Shown here in pieces: positions 1-9,825 of a DNA stretch of 40,614 nucleotides; position 1 is the stretch's first letter, and each line of letters begins with the position of its first letter. Source of the stretch: a virus. The DNA is taken from the IMG/VR virus record IMGVR_UViG_3300027597_000015, positions 1 through 40,614 of that record; one strand, given 5' to 3'. Under the pieces are notes generated by a model. It ran no database searches, was not told the origin of the DNA, and saw nothing but the letters and a program-made list of their open reading frames with translations. A program made the position numbers and the translations under genes.

Positions 1-191
1 CTTGAGAACCAGTAGTTCCTTGAGTACCTTGAAGACCCTGAAGTCCTTGAGAACCAGTAGTTCCTTGAGTACCTTGAAGACCCTGAAGTCCTTGAGAACC
101 AGTAGTTCCTTGAGTACCTTGAAGACCCTGAAGTCCTTGAGAACCAGTAGTTCCTTGAGTACCTTGAAGACCTTGAAGTCCTTGAGAACCA
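1..191. repeat. 45-bp tandem repeat encoding Gly-X-Y triplets
   Basis: Four copies of a 45-bp unit (1-45, 46-90, 91-135, 136-180) and an 11-nt partial copy follow each other with a single visible base difference in the fourth copy. Each unit encodes 15 residues (five Gly-X-Y triplets) of the minus-strand fibre gene. The array continues past the window edge. Near-identity at the DNA level suggests recent expansion by slippage or unequal recombination. Confidence 0.95.
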
Positions 192-1090
192 GCAATTGCA
201 ATTGGAGCCCAACTAACTCCAGCACCAGTAGATACAAGAACTGATGTTGTAGTTCCTACAGAGTTATTGAAATCATAAAGTCCACCAGTAAGTCTCAGAT
301 TACCTTGAACGTGTAATTTTTCTGTTGGAGTTACTGTTCCTATACCAGTGTTACCAGAAATCGTTACATTGTCATCAATATTTGTTGTTCCACTTTGTGA
401 ATTTAATTCTAAGTTTCCAAAAGTGCTATAAATTAAATTCGCAGAACCTATACCAAGCTCAATGTCGTGAGCATCCACACCACCATCAAATGAACCTTTA
501 CCATAAAAATTAGCATCTCTCCAACGATTTGCTCCAAGACCTATCTGTGTTGGTCTTCCAATATCATAAACACCATCACCAGTAGGATAAAAATTTGAAG
601 AGATTCTTCCAGGAATACTAATTAAATCAGTACTTCCAGCACCAAGAGTTACACTTCCATTAACTTGTAATTTTGTTGTTGGATTTGTCGTCCCTATACC
701 AACATTACTTGATGTACTTATACCTGCTGTATATGTAACCCATTGGGATGAAGTTCCACCACCACCTCCACCACTTTGAAAGATAGTTCCATTTTGATAT
801 AAGTTTCCTGTGAAATTAATATCACCAGAAACCCAGAGTCTTGTCGTTGGATTTGTTGTTCCTAAACCAACATTTCCTTCTGTATAATATAATCCAACAC
901 CTACTGTTTCCGTCCAAGGTGTTAATAATGTTACAGTTGTTCCGACGCCGACACCACCAGTATCCTTCTTCGCAAACAAACGACCATCATAAGTATTAAG
1001 TGCTAATTCACCTAATTCCAAGTCTGCGTTTTGTGGTCTCTTTCCTTCTACGGCAGATCGTCGAATGCGAAATGGTAGTTGTTCGGACAT
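1..1090 (-). CDS. Tail fibre/adhesin with collagen-like repeats (C-terminal part missing)
   Basis: The gene starts with ATG at 1090 and runs off the left edge; 363 codons are visible. The N-terminus (MSEQLPFRIRRSAVEG) is followed by modules of the type VGIGTTNPTTKLQVNGS, which are frequent in tail fibres of marine T4-like phages. A Gly-rich hinge lies near residues 105-112. The last about 60 visible residues are collagen-like Gly-X-Y triplets (GLQGTQGTTGSQ units). Collagen-like segments in phage fibres form trimeric stalks, so the missing part probably holds more stalk and the receptor-binding tip. A late-type promoter (1135-1142) lies upstream, overlapping the stop codon of the preceding gene. 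Which host receptor it binds cannot be told. Confidence 0.85.
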   Translation of the reverse strand, partial: MSEQLPFRIRRSAVEGKRPQNADLELGELALNTYDGRLFAKKDTGGVGVGTTVTLLTPWTETVGVGLYYTEGNVGLGTTNPTTRLWVSGDINFTGNLYQNGTIFQSGGGGGGTSSQWVTYTAGISTSSNVGIGTTNPTTKLQVNGSVTLGAGSTDLISIPGRISSNFYPTGDGVYDIGRPTQIGLGANRWRDANFYGKGSFDGGVDAHDIELGIGSANLIYSTFGNLELNSQSGTTNIDDNVTISGNTGIGTVTPTEKLHVQGNLRLTGGLYDFNNSVGTTTSVLVSTGAGVSWAPIAIAGSQGLQGLQGTQGTTGSQGLQGLQGTQGTTGSQGLQGLQGTQGTTGSQGLQGLQGTQGTTGSQ

Positions 1091-1104
1091 CGGTATATAC
1101 CTAC

Positions 1105-1132
1105 AAAAAAAGAAGGATTATATAATCCTTCT
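1105..1132 (-). terminator. Hairpin with T-run between two fibre genes
   Basis: A perfect 22-nt palindrome (1111-1132) is followed on the minus strand by a run of T (1110-1105), which fits a rho-independent terminator for the 53-aa gene. The stem is AT-rich and has no clear loop, so strength is uncertain. Because the late promoter at 1135-1142 would start transcription about here, the same sequence may instead form a hairpin at the 5' end of the next mRNA. Confidence 0.55.
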
Positions 1133-1134
1133 AG

Positions 1135-1142
1135 TATTTATT
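1135..1142 (-). promoter_or_regulatory. T4-type late promoter (AATAAATA)
   Basis: On the minus strand the sequence reads AATAAATA, one base from the T4 late consensus TATAAATA. It overlaps the TAA stop of the 53-aa gene and lies 45 nt upstream of the ATG at 1090. No -35 element is expected for this promoter class, which depends on gp55, gp33 and the clamp. Confidence 0.55.
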
Positions 1143-1299
1143 CTTCTTCTTTGTTTAGTTCAACAAGTGCTTCAAGTGCTCCTTGAACTTTTAAAAATTG
1201 TTCCTTCTTAGTAACAAATTGTCTTTCTAAACTTTGTAATTCTTCTGCCAAACTTTGTAGTTGTTTGGTAAGATTTTCAATCATTTCTTGTTGTTTCAT
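1138..1299 (-). CDS. Small coiled-coil protein, 53 aa
   Basis: ATG at 1299, TAA at 1140-1138. The protein begins MKQQEMIENLTKQL and is almost entirely charged and heptad-like (L/I/V every 3-4 residues with Q, E and K between), ending in ELNKEEE, so it should be a single coiled coil. It sits between a collar-domain fibre gene and a collagen-like fibre gene, each unit having its own late-type promoter (1324-1331 for this one). A role as a fibre-associated or fibre-assembly factor is an inference from position and coiled-coil character; no family was recognised. Confidence 0.75.
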   Translation of the reverse strand: MKQQEMIENLTKQLQSLAEELQSLERQFVTKKEQFLKVQGALEALVELNKEEE

Positions 1300-1323
1300 A
1301 TGAATATAGAATCATTATAGAGG

Positions 1324-1331
1324 TATTTATC
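1324..1331 (-). promoter_or_regulatory. T4-type late promoter (GATAAATA)
   Basis: The minus strand reads GATAAATA, 25 nt upstream of the ATG of the 53-aa gene and overlapping the TGA stop codon (1332-1330) of the preceding gene. It differs at one position from TATAAATA. Confidence 0.65.
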
Positions 1332-1917
1332 AAGTTTTCATAATGAAAGCAAGTGCATAGTATGGAGGAAGGTTTGCATTTATTTGGTTATTTGCAGTTC
1401 CAGCATATGAAATATTTGCATGCCCAGTACCTGTAGTCCTAGTTTGACCTCCATATCTTGGAGTATTAAGATCATTTCCTTGAAGTCTTAGTGGATTATT
1501 ATCTGGACTGTTTATTCCTGGATCATAATTGTGAGTGTGACCAGCATCAGTGTGATTATGATAAGGAATTATTGCATCCTTATTACCACCAGTTTGATTG
1601 ACACCAACTCCAGGATAAACACCATCTCCTCCACTAGTAGCACCTACAATAAACCTATCCTGTAGATTTGGAGTTCCATTTGTTCCATTGCATAATGCCC
1701 ATCCAGTTGGAATATTTGCAATAGTTCCAGACCACATAATAATTCCACCAGTAGGAATTACAGCTCCAACAGCAAGTTGCGCAGCAGTTATAGTATTATC
1801 AGCAATCTGTGCAGCAGTTATAGTTTTATCAGCAATCTGTGTAGCAGTTATAGTTTTATTGTCAATATCTGCTCCAACAATTGTTCCGTCTCTATAAATC
1901 TGTACTTCGGTAGGCAT
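1330..1917 (-). CDS. Tail collar-domain fibre protein, 195 aa
   Basis: The N-terminal about 50 residues hold three near-repeats (NKTITATQIAD, DKTITAAQIAD, DNTITAAQLAV), encoded by 30-bp direct repeats at about 1790-1880. Residues about 53-95 match the phage tail collar domain (PF07484 type: IPTGGIIMWSG, IPTGWALCNG, TPNLQDRFIVGA). A His cluster HNHTDAGHTHNY follows, resembling the HxH metal site of T4 gp12 short tail fibre, and the end LPPYYALAFIMKT is the usual collar C-terminus. This makes it a compact fibre or fibre tip. A TTAAATA late-like box lies 24 nt upstream with a good ribosome site (AAAGGA). Confidence 0.85.
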   Translation of the reverse strand: MPTEVQIYRDGTIVGADIDNKTITATQIADKTITAAQIADNTITAAQLAVGAVIPTGGIIMWSGTIANIPTGWALCNGTNGTPNLQDRFIVGATSGGDGVYPGVGVNQTGGNKDAIIPYHNHTDAGHTHNYDPGINSPDNNPLRLQGNDLNTPRYGGQTRTTGTGHANISYAGTANNQINANLPPYYALAFIMKT

Positions 1918-1939
1918 TTGAGAATCTTTCCTTTTATTA

Positions 1940-1947
1940 GTATTTAA
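1940..1947 (-). promoter_or_regulatory. Late-type promoter (TTAAATA core)
   Basis: The minus strand reads ATTAAATACT in the gap between two fibre genes, about 24 nt upstream of the ATG at 1917. It keeps the TAAATA core of the late boxes in this window but lacks the preceding A/T pattern, so it is the weaker of these candidates. Confidence 0.45.
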
Positions 1948-1959
1948 TCAAAAAATCTA

Positions 1960-4900
1960 TCAATATTTGATGCACGCCAGAAGTGCTACGTTTCTTGGGC
2001 GGGTTTCTGTTCCACCATTACCATACATAGAAAAACTTGTAGAGTTTTGTGGTCTATTTCCGGGTCCCATTGACCAAGCTTCCCCCAATGATCCTGATAT
2101 TTCAACTTGTAATCCATCAATTGATGTTTGGTGGTTATGACTCTTGAAGTCATCTGCCTGCGTAGAACCAAAAGTTCTTCCAGCATCAGCACCACTCCTA
2201 CCATCTGTCCAACCACGAATAAACTCACCTCTTAAATCTGGAAGTTTTCCGGCAGCACCATAAGTGCTTCCGAGAATAGCATAAAGAGCAGAGAAGTTGG
2301 CAGTAATTCCTTGAACTGTTCCAGTTCCATTTGGTATAGTATCACCATTTGCCTTAAGATATCCAGATGGTGCTGTTGATGTTGCGAAATGGAATACTGC
2401 CCCAGCTGGAACAGCTTGAGTTATATAAGTATTTGAATCAACGGAACCATCTGCTTTTAAGAATTGACTTGCAGTTCCACCTGATTTCACAAATGATGAT
2501 GCAGTTGCAATTCCTACGGTAATATTGGGAGTTCCTGTAAGATTGGAAGCAGTAGCAGCATTACCAGCAAATGAAGATTTCCAAGCAAGACCAGATGCTG
2601 TATTACTATCAGCAGTTAATATCTGATTATCACTACCAACACCAAGTTTAATTCCTAAATTATCAGTTGCAGAACCAACTAAAAGCACACCTTTAACACC
2701 ATCCCAATCTTGGTTTTGAGTAAGGCCACCCAATCCACCAAAGGCAATAATAAAACAAGATAGACCAGCAGTAGGAGGATTGGTCCAAGCAGATGCTGGG
2801 AATGTTATATTGCTACCAGAAGTTGTGTAATCTGTATTGGCTCTTTGTATAATACCACCAACAGATACAAGTAAATTTTCTGCACTAATTGGAGTAAATG
2901 CTGTATTATCTATTGTTCTAAGTGCAAATGTTCTAGTTCCACTTGCACCATTTCCATCAAAAGTTATAGATTGTAGTTGAATTGAATTTCCATTTGGCAA
3001 TGTGCTGTTCGTAACTGGTGGTTGAATGGAAAATCCAGCAGCAGTATCAAGTTCTGACTTTGTTAATGCTTTAGCAGTACCAGTTGCTCTCAATAAGAGT
3101 GCTTCATTTATTGCATTTGTAACTTTAAATCCTGATGCAGTTACTTGACCTGTAACTCCTAAAGTAGTTCCAACAGTTACTCCACCAACAACTTCTAAGT
3201 CTCCAGATGTTTTTATTTTTCCACTGGAAGTAAGAGTTCCAGTATTAGTTACATTGCCACTAGTATCCACAGAGAACTTGTTGGAACCCGAAGCAGTTAG
3301 GTTGAAAGCACCACTAATATCCAAACTACCAGCAATTACTGTATTTCCAGTAGTACCAGCAACAGTAAATTTATTGGTGTTTAATGTTAAACCACCACCA
3401 GCAGTTAATCCACCAAGGAAGGTTGCATTACCACTCGTATCAATCTTTAATTTAGTTTCTGGTAAAAATCCACCACCAAGATTTCTATCAAAACTTTCAT
3501 CATCAAAATAAGCAGTATCAGGTCTTGCAAGTTTCCAAGAATTACTATCACTTACATCAATACCAGCATACCAACGTTGTTTGTTAGTGCCATTTAAATT
3601 ATTATCCCAAGAGATTACAGCATCACCACCATTTCCTGAGTTTGTAATTCTTAAATGACTTCCTCTGGTTTCTGTAAGAGTATTATTTATAGTTGCAGTG
3701 ATGGTTCCACCAGTACCAATTCCCAATCTATCATTTGATTGATTTTGGAATATAATTGGTGAATTGTGATTGTGATTTACGACAAATCCAGAAGCACTTG
3801 ATGATAATTGAGATCTACCAGCAGTAGAACTAGAACCATCAATACCAATGGTTCCACTGACTACTAATTTGTTGGTTGGATTTGTGATTCCAATACCAAG
3901 GTTTCCAGTACCAGTAAGAGTTGCAATTGGTGTTGTTCCAACATACCATTTAAATTGTGCGTTATTATCAGGAACAGAAGACCACAAAGCAGTATTTTCT
4001 ATACCAAGTGCATAATCAGTAGTAGAAGAAGTAAGATTTGGATCAAATACAATTTTAGTTCCAGTACTTCTTGTCGTAAATGTAGGAGGATCCCAAGCAC
4101 CATCTTTAACAAAATCAATTCGGTTTCCACCAGAACCATTCAGGTATATTTGTCCTCCACCAGTTGCAGGATTGTTTGCTTGTGTGGACTGGAATTGCCC
4201 TGATGTGTGAAGTTTTGAAGTTGGATCTGTGGTTCCAATACCAAGATTGCCAAGAATATAAGCATTATTTGCTACTTCTAAATCATAAAGTCTTGATTTG
4301 AGTGCAGTATTGGAATTTGCAATAGTTGGTGGGTCAACATAAATTGCATAAGAAGTTCCACCAACTCCACTAAATTTTGCAGTCTTTCTAACATTAATAA
4401 CATCAAAATTGACATCATTCAATACAACGTTTGATGTGAATGCAACAGTACCAGTGACTGATAAATTTTGAAGTTTGGTATCCCCCGCAACATATAATTC
4501 CGCATCACCAACACCACCAATACCAGAGAATATACTTGTGTCTCCAATACCAAGTCTATCAACTCTAATATCTAAAATATCAGCAGAATTACTAATCAAA
4601 CCAAACTTCTTCCATTCATTATTGACATATACTTGACCGATAGAACCATCAGTTGGATTTGCCTTTAATGAAATATCACCAGAGTTGGAAGATGGAACAG
4701 TTAAAGATGTTGGAGTAGAAATACCAACAGTAATTAACTTGCCTTGTGATGCAGTCCCTTTGATGAATAAATTTTTTGTATTAATTCCTTCTTCTGCAGT
4801 ATTCGTAACTTTTTTTGTAAAGTTTACAGGACCATAGAATTGAGAACTTTGATTTCCATTATCACCACCTTCAACAGTAATTCTTTCTTTTACAAGGACA

Positions 4901-7900
4901 TCATCGAAAATACCACTTGATTTATTTTGATTTTCTCCTTGTGCGTCGTCACCAGTAAAGGAAATGATAGGTGCATCAATAACTCTTTCTTCACCAGTAG
5001 CAGAACTTGTTTTTGTAGTTCCCGAATAAAATTCACCCAAGTCATTCATACCACTATAAACGACTGTACCACCTGCCTGTTCTCTTGCTTGGGAAGTCAA
5101 TATATCATCTTCCGTAAGAGTTCTAGTTTGCTTTTGGGGCATACCAGTTGAATAGTTACCAGGACCATATCCAAGATACTCAAAGGTATGACTTGATGCT
5201 CTCATAAATGAAGGTCTACGAACTTCCATTGGAAGAACGTCAATCTTTTTGACTTGAGTTCCTACTTCGGCAGTTGTCTTGTAAGTACTAAATTGTCCTC
5301 TAAGAACTTCAAATGTATTTCCAGTTGGAGCACTTGCAAGACGAAGAATTTCAGCATTAATAAGAACATAATCACCACGATTAAATCCAGCAGCACTACT
5401 CAATCCAACAGTAGAACTAGAAGTTGTTAGTGTAATGGTTAATGACGTGGTAATACCAGCATAAATGTATGAACCTCTGGAACCAAGATTTTCTTCTCCT
5501 CTGGTTAAGTTTAATGCGTTTGCACTGATAGCACCTTTAAGAAGTGTTCCTGTTGTTGATGCTTTTGTTTGAGTTACAATTCCAACATAGAACGTGAATG
5601 TATTGAGACCAACATTCTCTTTAACAAAGAAAGAACCATCATAAATCGTATGACCACTTTCAACAATTGTAAATTTATTACCTGCAAGTAATCCGTGTGC
5701 GGTTGATGTGGTAACAGTAACAATTCCTGTTGATACAGAATCAAACCGGAACGAAGTAATTCCAACTCCTTTTGATGATAAAACTGCTGTTGGTATTCTT
5801 CCATTTGTATTTTGAGTATAAGCAGATACTCCAGCAGGATTATAAATGGTGAAAGATTTAGAAGATGGAACACTCAAAATCTTATATACACCATTTAAAT
5901 TGGTTTGGTTAAATCCAGAAAGTTCAATACCATCTCCAATATTATTATTAATTTCATTAACTGATATTGTTGAATTAACCGAAGGAGTAATTCCAGGTGG
6001 ACCAGAAACTGTTAATGTATTTCCAACAACATATGCAGAACCTGGGTCAACGATACTTACAGATTGAACTGTTCCCGCAGCCAGATTTGCTCTTACCGAA
6101 CCGTTTGCTCCAGAACCACCAGTAAGACTTGATGCATAAATTGTAGTATTTCCATAACCAGCACCAGCAACAGAGATTGATACTCTTTTTAATGAGTTTA
6201 ATGTGTGCTCTACATCTGTAAAAACAGTAATTGTTGTTCCTGCAATTCCACTTGTTGATATACCAGTAATTCCAAAACCAATTCTTGTATTCCTTACGAA
6301 AGAATTGATTGCTTCTTTGGTGATTGATTTTTTCTTATCACCAGTGACTACTTTACCTAATGTTTTTATATCTGCATAACTAACTGCTTCAGTTGGGTCT
6401 GCATTAAAATTATCACGGTCAATTTGTGGATAAAGATTTCTTATATCCTGATTAAATGATTTTAATGAAATTCCATATCCAACTGATGAAACTGGTCTTA
6501 CATTTGATGCAAGAATAGTTAAATTATAAATTCCATCTTGACCTTGAGTTCCAGGAACGTGATTTTTGATGGTATTTACTCTGTAAATAAAATAATTTCC
6601 AGAATATTGTTCTCTAGATACTAAAGGTAATTGGTCTCTTTCCTGCCTAGTATCACGTTCATTGATTAGGTTTGTATAAGTTCCTGGATTAATTTTTACG
6701 CCAGAAATTTGATAAGTAAATTGTTTTGTGCTTGGAACTGAAAGAACTTGATATGAACCGTTATAAGTCGAAGTTAACCCAGTGCCAAGTGGATTATTTG
6801 TACTCTTAATCTTTTGGACTTTGACTTTATCACCAACTATAAATCCGTGTGGAAGTTCTGTCGTTGCTGTTACAGTTTGTGTCCCATTCGAAACATCCCC
6901 AACTGTTGCATTTGAGATAATTTTTTCATTTCTCAAATAGGTAGGTGGTGTCGAACCATTAATGGTATATGTATTGTCAAATGAAATTGTGCTTACTCCA
7001 ACAGTTTTGGATTCTTGTAATATAAATCCTCCTTGTGGTGGTCTTGCATTTGTAAATTCTTTTGGAATTACATAACGAACCTTATAAACTCTATCTTCAA
7101 TGGAACGAGTATCAACTTTACGTTTTACAAAAGTTGATGCAGTTTCATTTCCCAATGATGTAGTTCCAAGATTAACAATTGTATTATAAATTTGATTTGT
7201 TGTAGTTGTTGTTGAACCTGTAATATACCACTGATTTTGTGTTGTACTATATTGAATAGGATGCCCTAAATCACCAGGCAATTTATCAGTTACAGAACTT
7301 ATAATAGTAAGTGTACCACCGTTATTATTAATTCCTGTTATTGGTTGATTTGCAATTGCATCATTTAGTGAATATGCAAGTTTAATTTCATTTGAACCAA
7401 GTCCTGTAGTGATTGCATAATAAACAGTATCTACATCAATTCCATCTGGTGCTTGACTTGTATCACTAAAAATTCTTACACTCTCACCATTGTAAAGTTG
7501 ATGATTGGCACTTAATGTAAATGTGTTATTGGTAATATTATTTTGTGTTCCAGTTTTTGTTACTGTATAAGTTTTCTTTGCAGAAACACCAGTTCCGCTT
7601 GGAACAGGCATTAAGATTGGAGATGTGTATGTTGTTTGTGCCGTTCCAACAACAACCGTAAGATTCAAAGTATCATTTTCTCTTGCACCAATTCTATAAC
7701 CATCAACTTGATGTGTTGGTGCAATATCTTGGGATTTGTAATTATAAAGGTACAAATTACTTGTAGTTGCAGCACTTATTGTTTTTGTAACATCTAAAGA
7801 CAACCAAGTAACTTCATTTTCAATATCATCAATCTCTTTTGGCGGGATGATGTGCGTAATGTAACCTACATCATCTCTATCAAATGATTCATCTCTAAAT

Positions 7901-9471
7901 CCAACCGACTCAAGAGAAATGGCACCAAAGTTTGAGTTTGAGTTGGTGATGGACATATCACCACCACTTTCAGTTACAAAGTGTTTAGCAAAACCAATTG
8001 CGAAAATTGAAACACATTGAATAAATCCGTTATTTGATACACGAATGTGTGTATTTTCATAATCTGGTTTATAAATCGCATTCCCATTCGTATGTAATGG
8101 TCTTTGAGTGCTGTTAATATCTAAAGTTGCATTACTTTGATAAGCACCATTCTCATAAACTAAGAAAGCATTATCATCTTTTTGAAGTGAAACCCCAGTA
8201 AACTGGGCAACTACCATACTCTTAAATCCATCTGCCTTTGCTCCATCGGCCCACATTCCATTAAGACCATAAACGGAACGAATGGAACAATTGAAGACGT
8301 AAGGAGACGCAGAACTTACTGTATCTGATTCAATTGTTACAATACCACTCTCATAATCACTTGCTACTGGACTTGCGTTTGCTGGTGCGGCAGTAGATGT
8401 ATAAGTAAATGTTGTTAAACCAACAACTTCTTTTACTGTAAATGAACCATTAAATGCTGCTCCATCTGCTGCAATGCCAGAAATCAAGACAGGACTATCA
8501 ATAGCCAATCCGTGTGGTTTATCGTCTCCTGTTAAGAAATCTTTGGTTGTTACGGTAATAACATTTTTTGGAGTAACTATACCATCTCCACCAAAAATTG
8601 ATGAAATGCCAATTGGATTTGCTTGAAGTGAACCAACAATACGGTATTCATCAGTAGAAGGTTCAAAATCACTATTGCTTGGATAGTCAAGAATTCCTCT
8701 TCCTGTTGTATCACCATATGCTTTTGCGACCTTATAATAATACATATCAAGGTCAGTCAAATCGGTCTGTTCGGTTCCACCCAAAACAACCTTATTCACA
8801 CCATCTGCATAGGCAAATGATACTAATTTATGGTGAGAATAATTAGGAACAAAACGATTATCTGTATAATCTCTAAATACTGTCTTTGTTGTATCAGCAT
8901 CTAAAAATGTAAAGATACTAAAATAACAAGTACCAGTTACATTGAAGATACTGCTATTTTCAACAGTAGTATCCTCTGGATTTGGAACATAAAGAGGACG
9001 AATTTTTGTCTTTCTTAAATCATAACCAATAATGGATGTGCCACGAGGTAAAATAACACCACCATTAACCGAGTTAAATTTATATAAGTCGTTATTTGTA
9101 TCTAAAATATCATAATTTGTATTTGTATTAAACTCATCAAGAGTTGTAGAGGTCCAAGTTGTAGCACTTGTTCTCTTTTTATAAGTTACGTTATTTCCAG
9201 ATGCCGTAATTGAATAACCAGGTCTATTGTCAATATAGTGAGTTCCTGGATAAACTAAAATTGTAGTTCTATCAATCTTATCGTTATTTCTTCCGTTCTG
9301 ATATGAAAATCTTGCTGCTTCAATTAATGCTCTTTGAATTGTTTTAAATGGACGAGTTAAAGAGTTTCCTTGATTCTCAAAACTATCAGTAGCATCAAAA
9401 TCTGATGGACTTACATAAAGAATATTACCTTCTGCATTCTTTAAGAAATTTTCTAATCTAGAGAGAGGCAT
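1960..9471 (-). CDS. Giant tail fibre/adhesin, 2503 aa, beta-helix start and collar end
   Basis: This is the largest gene in the window. The N-terminal part (MPLSRLENFLKNAEGN, then ILYVSPSDFDATDSF and RPFKTIQRALIEAARFSY) looks like the start of a pectin-lyase-like right-handed beta-helix, common in large cyanophage virion proteins. Around residue 500 a segment (VSIFAIGFA, SGGDMSITNSNSNFG) is shared with the 1164-aa protein further right. A long middle region is rich in Gly, Thr and Ser with repeated GIGTTxPTxKL modules. Residues about 2354-2503 are a phage tail collar domain (GAVFHFATSTAPSGYLKANG, LPDLRGEFIRGW, SHNH, RPRNVALLACIKY). It is probably a trimeric long fibre or large baseplate adhesin. 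The upstream unit has a terminator (9517-9535) and this gene has its own late promoter (9501-9508). Confidence 0.88.
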   Translation of the reverse strand: MPLSRLENFLKNAEGNILYVSPSDFDATDSFENQGNSLTRPFKTIQRALIEAARFSYQNGRNNDKIDRTTILVYPGTHYIDNRPGYSITASGNNVTYKKRTSATTWTSTTLDEFNTNTNYDILDTNNDLYKFNSVNGGVILPRGTSIIGYDLRKTKIRPLYVPNPEDTTVENSSIFNVTGTCYFSIFTFLDADTTKTVFRDYTDNRFVPNYSHHKLVSFAYADGVNKVVLGGTEQTDLTDLDMYYYKVAKAYGDTTGRGILDYPSNSDFEPSTDEYRIVGSLQANPIGISSIFGGDGIVTPKNVITVTTKDFLTGDDKPHGLAIDSPVLISGIAADGAAFNGSFTVKEVVGLTTFTYTSTAAPANASPVASDYESGIVTIESDTVSSASPYVFNCSIRSVYGLNGMWADGAKADGFKSMVVAQFTGVSLQKDDNAFLVYENGAYQSNATLDINSTQRPLHTNGNAIYKPDYENTHIRVSNNGFIQCVSIFAIGFAKHFVTESGGDMSITNSNSNFGAISLESVGFRDESFDRDDVGYITHIIPPKEIDDIENEVTWLSLDVTKTISAATTSNLYLYNYKSQDIAPTHQVDGYRIGARENDTLNLTVVVGTAQTTYTSPILMPVPSGTGVSAKKTYTVTKTGTQNNITNNTFTLSANHQLYNGESVRIFSDTSQAPDGIDVDTVYYAITTGLGSNEIKLAYSLNDAIANQPITGINNNGGTLTIISSVTDKLPGDLGHPIQYSTTQNQWYITGSTTTTTNQIYNTIVNLGTTSLGNETASTFVKRKVDTRSIEDRVYKVRYVIPKEFTNARPPQGGFILQESKTVGVSTISFDNTYTINGSTPPTYLRNEKIISNATVGDVSNGTQTVTATTELPHGFIVGDKVKVQKIKSTNNPLGTGLTSTYNGSYQVLSVPSTKQFTYQISGVKINPGTYTNLINERDTRQERDQLPLVSREQYSGNYFIYRVNTIKNHVPGTQGQDGIYNLTILASNVRPVSSVGYGISLKSFNQDIRNLYPQIDRDNFNADPTEAVSYADIKTLGKVVTGDKKKSITKEAINSFVRNTRIGFGITGISTSGIAGTTITVFTDVEHTLNSLKRVSISVAGAGYGNTTIYASSLTGGSGANGSVRANLAAGTVQSVSIVDPGSAYVVGNTLTVSGPPGITPSVNSTISVNEINNNIGDGIELSGFNQTNLNGVYKILSVPSSKSFTIYNPAGVSAYTQNTNGRIPTAVLSSKGVGITSFRFDSVSTGIVTVTTSTAHGLLAGNKFTIVESGHTIYDGSFFVKENVGLNTFTFYVGIVTQTKASTTGTLLKGAISANALNLTRGEENLGSRGSYIYAGITTSLTITLTTSSSTVGLSSAAGFNRGDYVLINAEILRLASAPTGNTFEVLRGQFSTYKTTAEVGTQVKKIDVLPMEVRRPSFMRASSHTFEYLGYGPGNYSTGMPQKQTRTLTEDDILTSQAREQAGGTVVYSGMNDLGEFYSGTTKTSSATGEERVIDAPIISFTGDDAQGENQNKSSGIFDDVLVKERITVEGGDNGNQSSQFYGPVNFTKKVTNTAEEGINTKNLFIKGTASQGKLITVGISTPTSLTVPSSNSGDISLKANPTDGSIGQVYVNNEWKKFGLISNSADILDIRVDRLGIGDTSIFSGIGGVGDAELYVAGDTKLQNLSVTGTVAFTSNVVLNDVNFDVINVRKTAKFSGVGGTSYAIYVDPPTIANSNTALKSRLYDLEVANNAYILGNLGIGTTDPTSKLHTSGQFQSTQANNPATGGGQIYLNGSGGNRIDFVKDGAWDPPTFTTRSTGTKIVFDPNLTSSTTDYALGIENTALWSSVPDNNAQFKWYVGTTPIATLTGTGNLGIGITNPTNKLVVSGTIGIDGSSSTAGRSQLSSSASGFVVNHNHNSPIIFQNQSNDRLGIGTGGTITATINNTLTETRGSHLRITNSGNGGDAVISWDNNLNGTNKQRWYAGIDVSDSNSWKLARPDTAYFDDESFDRNLGGGFLPETKLKIDTSGNATFLGGLTAGGGLTLNTNKFTVAGTTGNTVIAGSLDISGAFNLTASGSNKFSVDTSGNVTNTGTLTSSGKIKTSGDLEVVGGVTVGTTLGVTGQVTASGFKVTNAINEALLLRATGTAKALTKSELDTAAGFSIQPPVTNSTLPNGNSIQLQSITFDGNGASGTRTFALRTIDNTAFTPISAENLLVSVGGIIQRANTDYTTSGSNITFPASAWTNPPTAGLSCFIIAFGGLGGLTQNQDWDGVKGVLLVGSATDNLGIKLGVGSDNQILTADSNTASGLAWKSSFAGNAATASNLTGTPNITVGIATASSFVKSGGTASQFLKADGSVDSNTYITQAVPAGAVFHFATSTAPSGYLKANGDTIPNGTGTVQGITANFSALYAILGSTYGAAGKLPDLRGEFIRGWTDGRSGADAGRTFGSTQADDFKSHNHQTSIDGLQVEISGSLGEAWSMGPGNRPQNSTSFSMYGNGGTETRPRNVALLACIKY

Positions 9472-9500
9472 CTTACTCGCACTATAATCTTTTCTAGTTA

Positions 9501-9508
9501 TATTTAGA
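9501..9508 (-). promoter_or_regulatory. Late-type promoter (TCTAAATA) of the giant fibre gene
   Basis: The minus strand reads TCTAAATATAAC, 30 nt upstream of the ATG at 9471 and directly after the terminator at 9513-9535. The CTAAATA form is the variant described for cyanophage late promoters. Confidence 0.7.
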
Positions 9509-9512
9509 CGCT

Positions 9513-9535
9513 AAAAAACCTCCCAAAAGGAGGTT
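9513..9535 (-). terminator. Rho-independent terminator of the small-gene cassette
   Basis: On the minus strand a 7-bp stem AACCTCC/GGAGGTT (9535-9529 and 9523-9517) with a 5-nt loop is followed by a run of T (9518-9513). It lies just after the stop of the 90-aa gene and just before the late promoter of the giant fibre gene. Confidence 0.85.
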
Positions 9536-9542
9536 CTAAAGT

Positions 9543-9815
9543 CTATTCATCACAAGGCATATCTTGTGGATTTTCTAGTTCCACATCGAACAAACAAGGA
9601 TGTGCTTCTTCATCTATAAGATAGAAAGATGAACGATACAAATCTTCTGGTTCAAATCTTCTTTGTAAATCTGCTTGTTTCATTAAATCTGGGTCTTCAT
9701 ACGCATAATGTGGTAGTTCATCAAACGTAAAGGGAACTTCATTAATAAAATACATCTTCACAATCATACTACCTTCATTATACCAGCAGTAGGCATATGT
9801 GATCTTGTATTTCAT
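9543..9815 (-). CDS. Unknown acidic protein, 90 aa
   Basis: ATG at 9815, preceded by TAAGGACAATAAA, where the stop of the upstream 60-aa gene overlaps the ribosome site, so translation is likely coupled. The protein (MKYKITYAYCWYNEG...) is rich in aromatic and acidic residues (DELPHYAYEDPDLM, FEPEDLY, EEAHPCLF) and ends NPQDMPCDE; no signal peptide or membrane segment is visible. No family was recognised. With its neighbour it forms a two-gene unit bounded by terminators inside the tail fibre block. Small acidic proteins expressed from host-type promoters are often host-takeover factors, but that is inference. Confidence 0.7.
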   Translation of the reverse strand: MKYKITYAYCWYNEGSMIVKMYFINEVPFTFDELPHYAYEDPDLMKQADLQRRFEPEDLYRSSFYLIDEEAHPCLFDVELENPQDMPCDE

Positions 9816-9825
9816 TTTATTGTCC

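Noticed and set aside
2-244. 80-codon plus-strand frame with LRTSSSLSTLKTLKS repeats
   Set aside because: It is the antisense of the collagen-like 45-bp repeats; the minus frame gives Gly-X-Y triplets in a fibre gene.
1092-1101. Palindrome GGTATATACC just before the first fibre ATG
   Set aside because: Too short to call an operator; it may be chance in AT-rich sequence.
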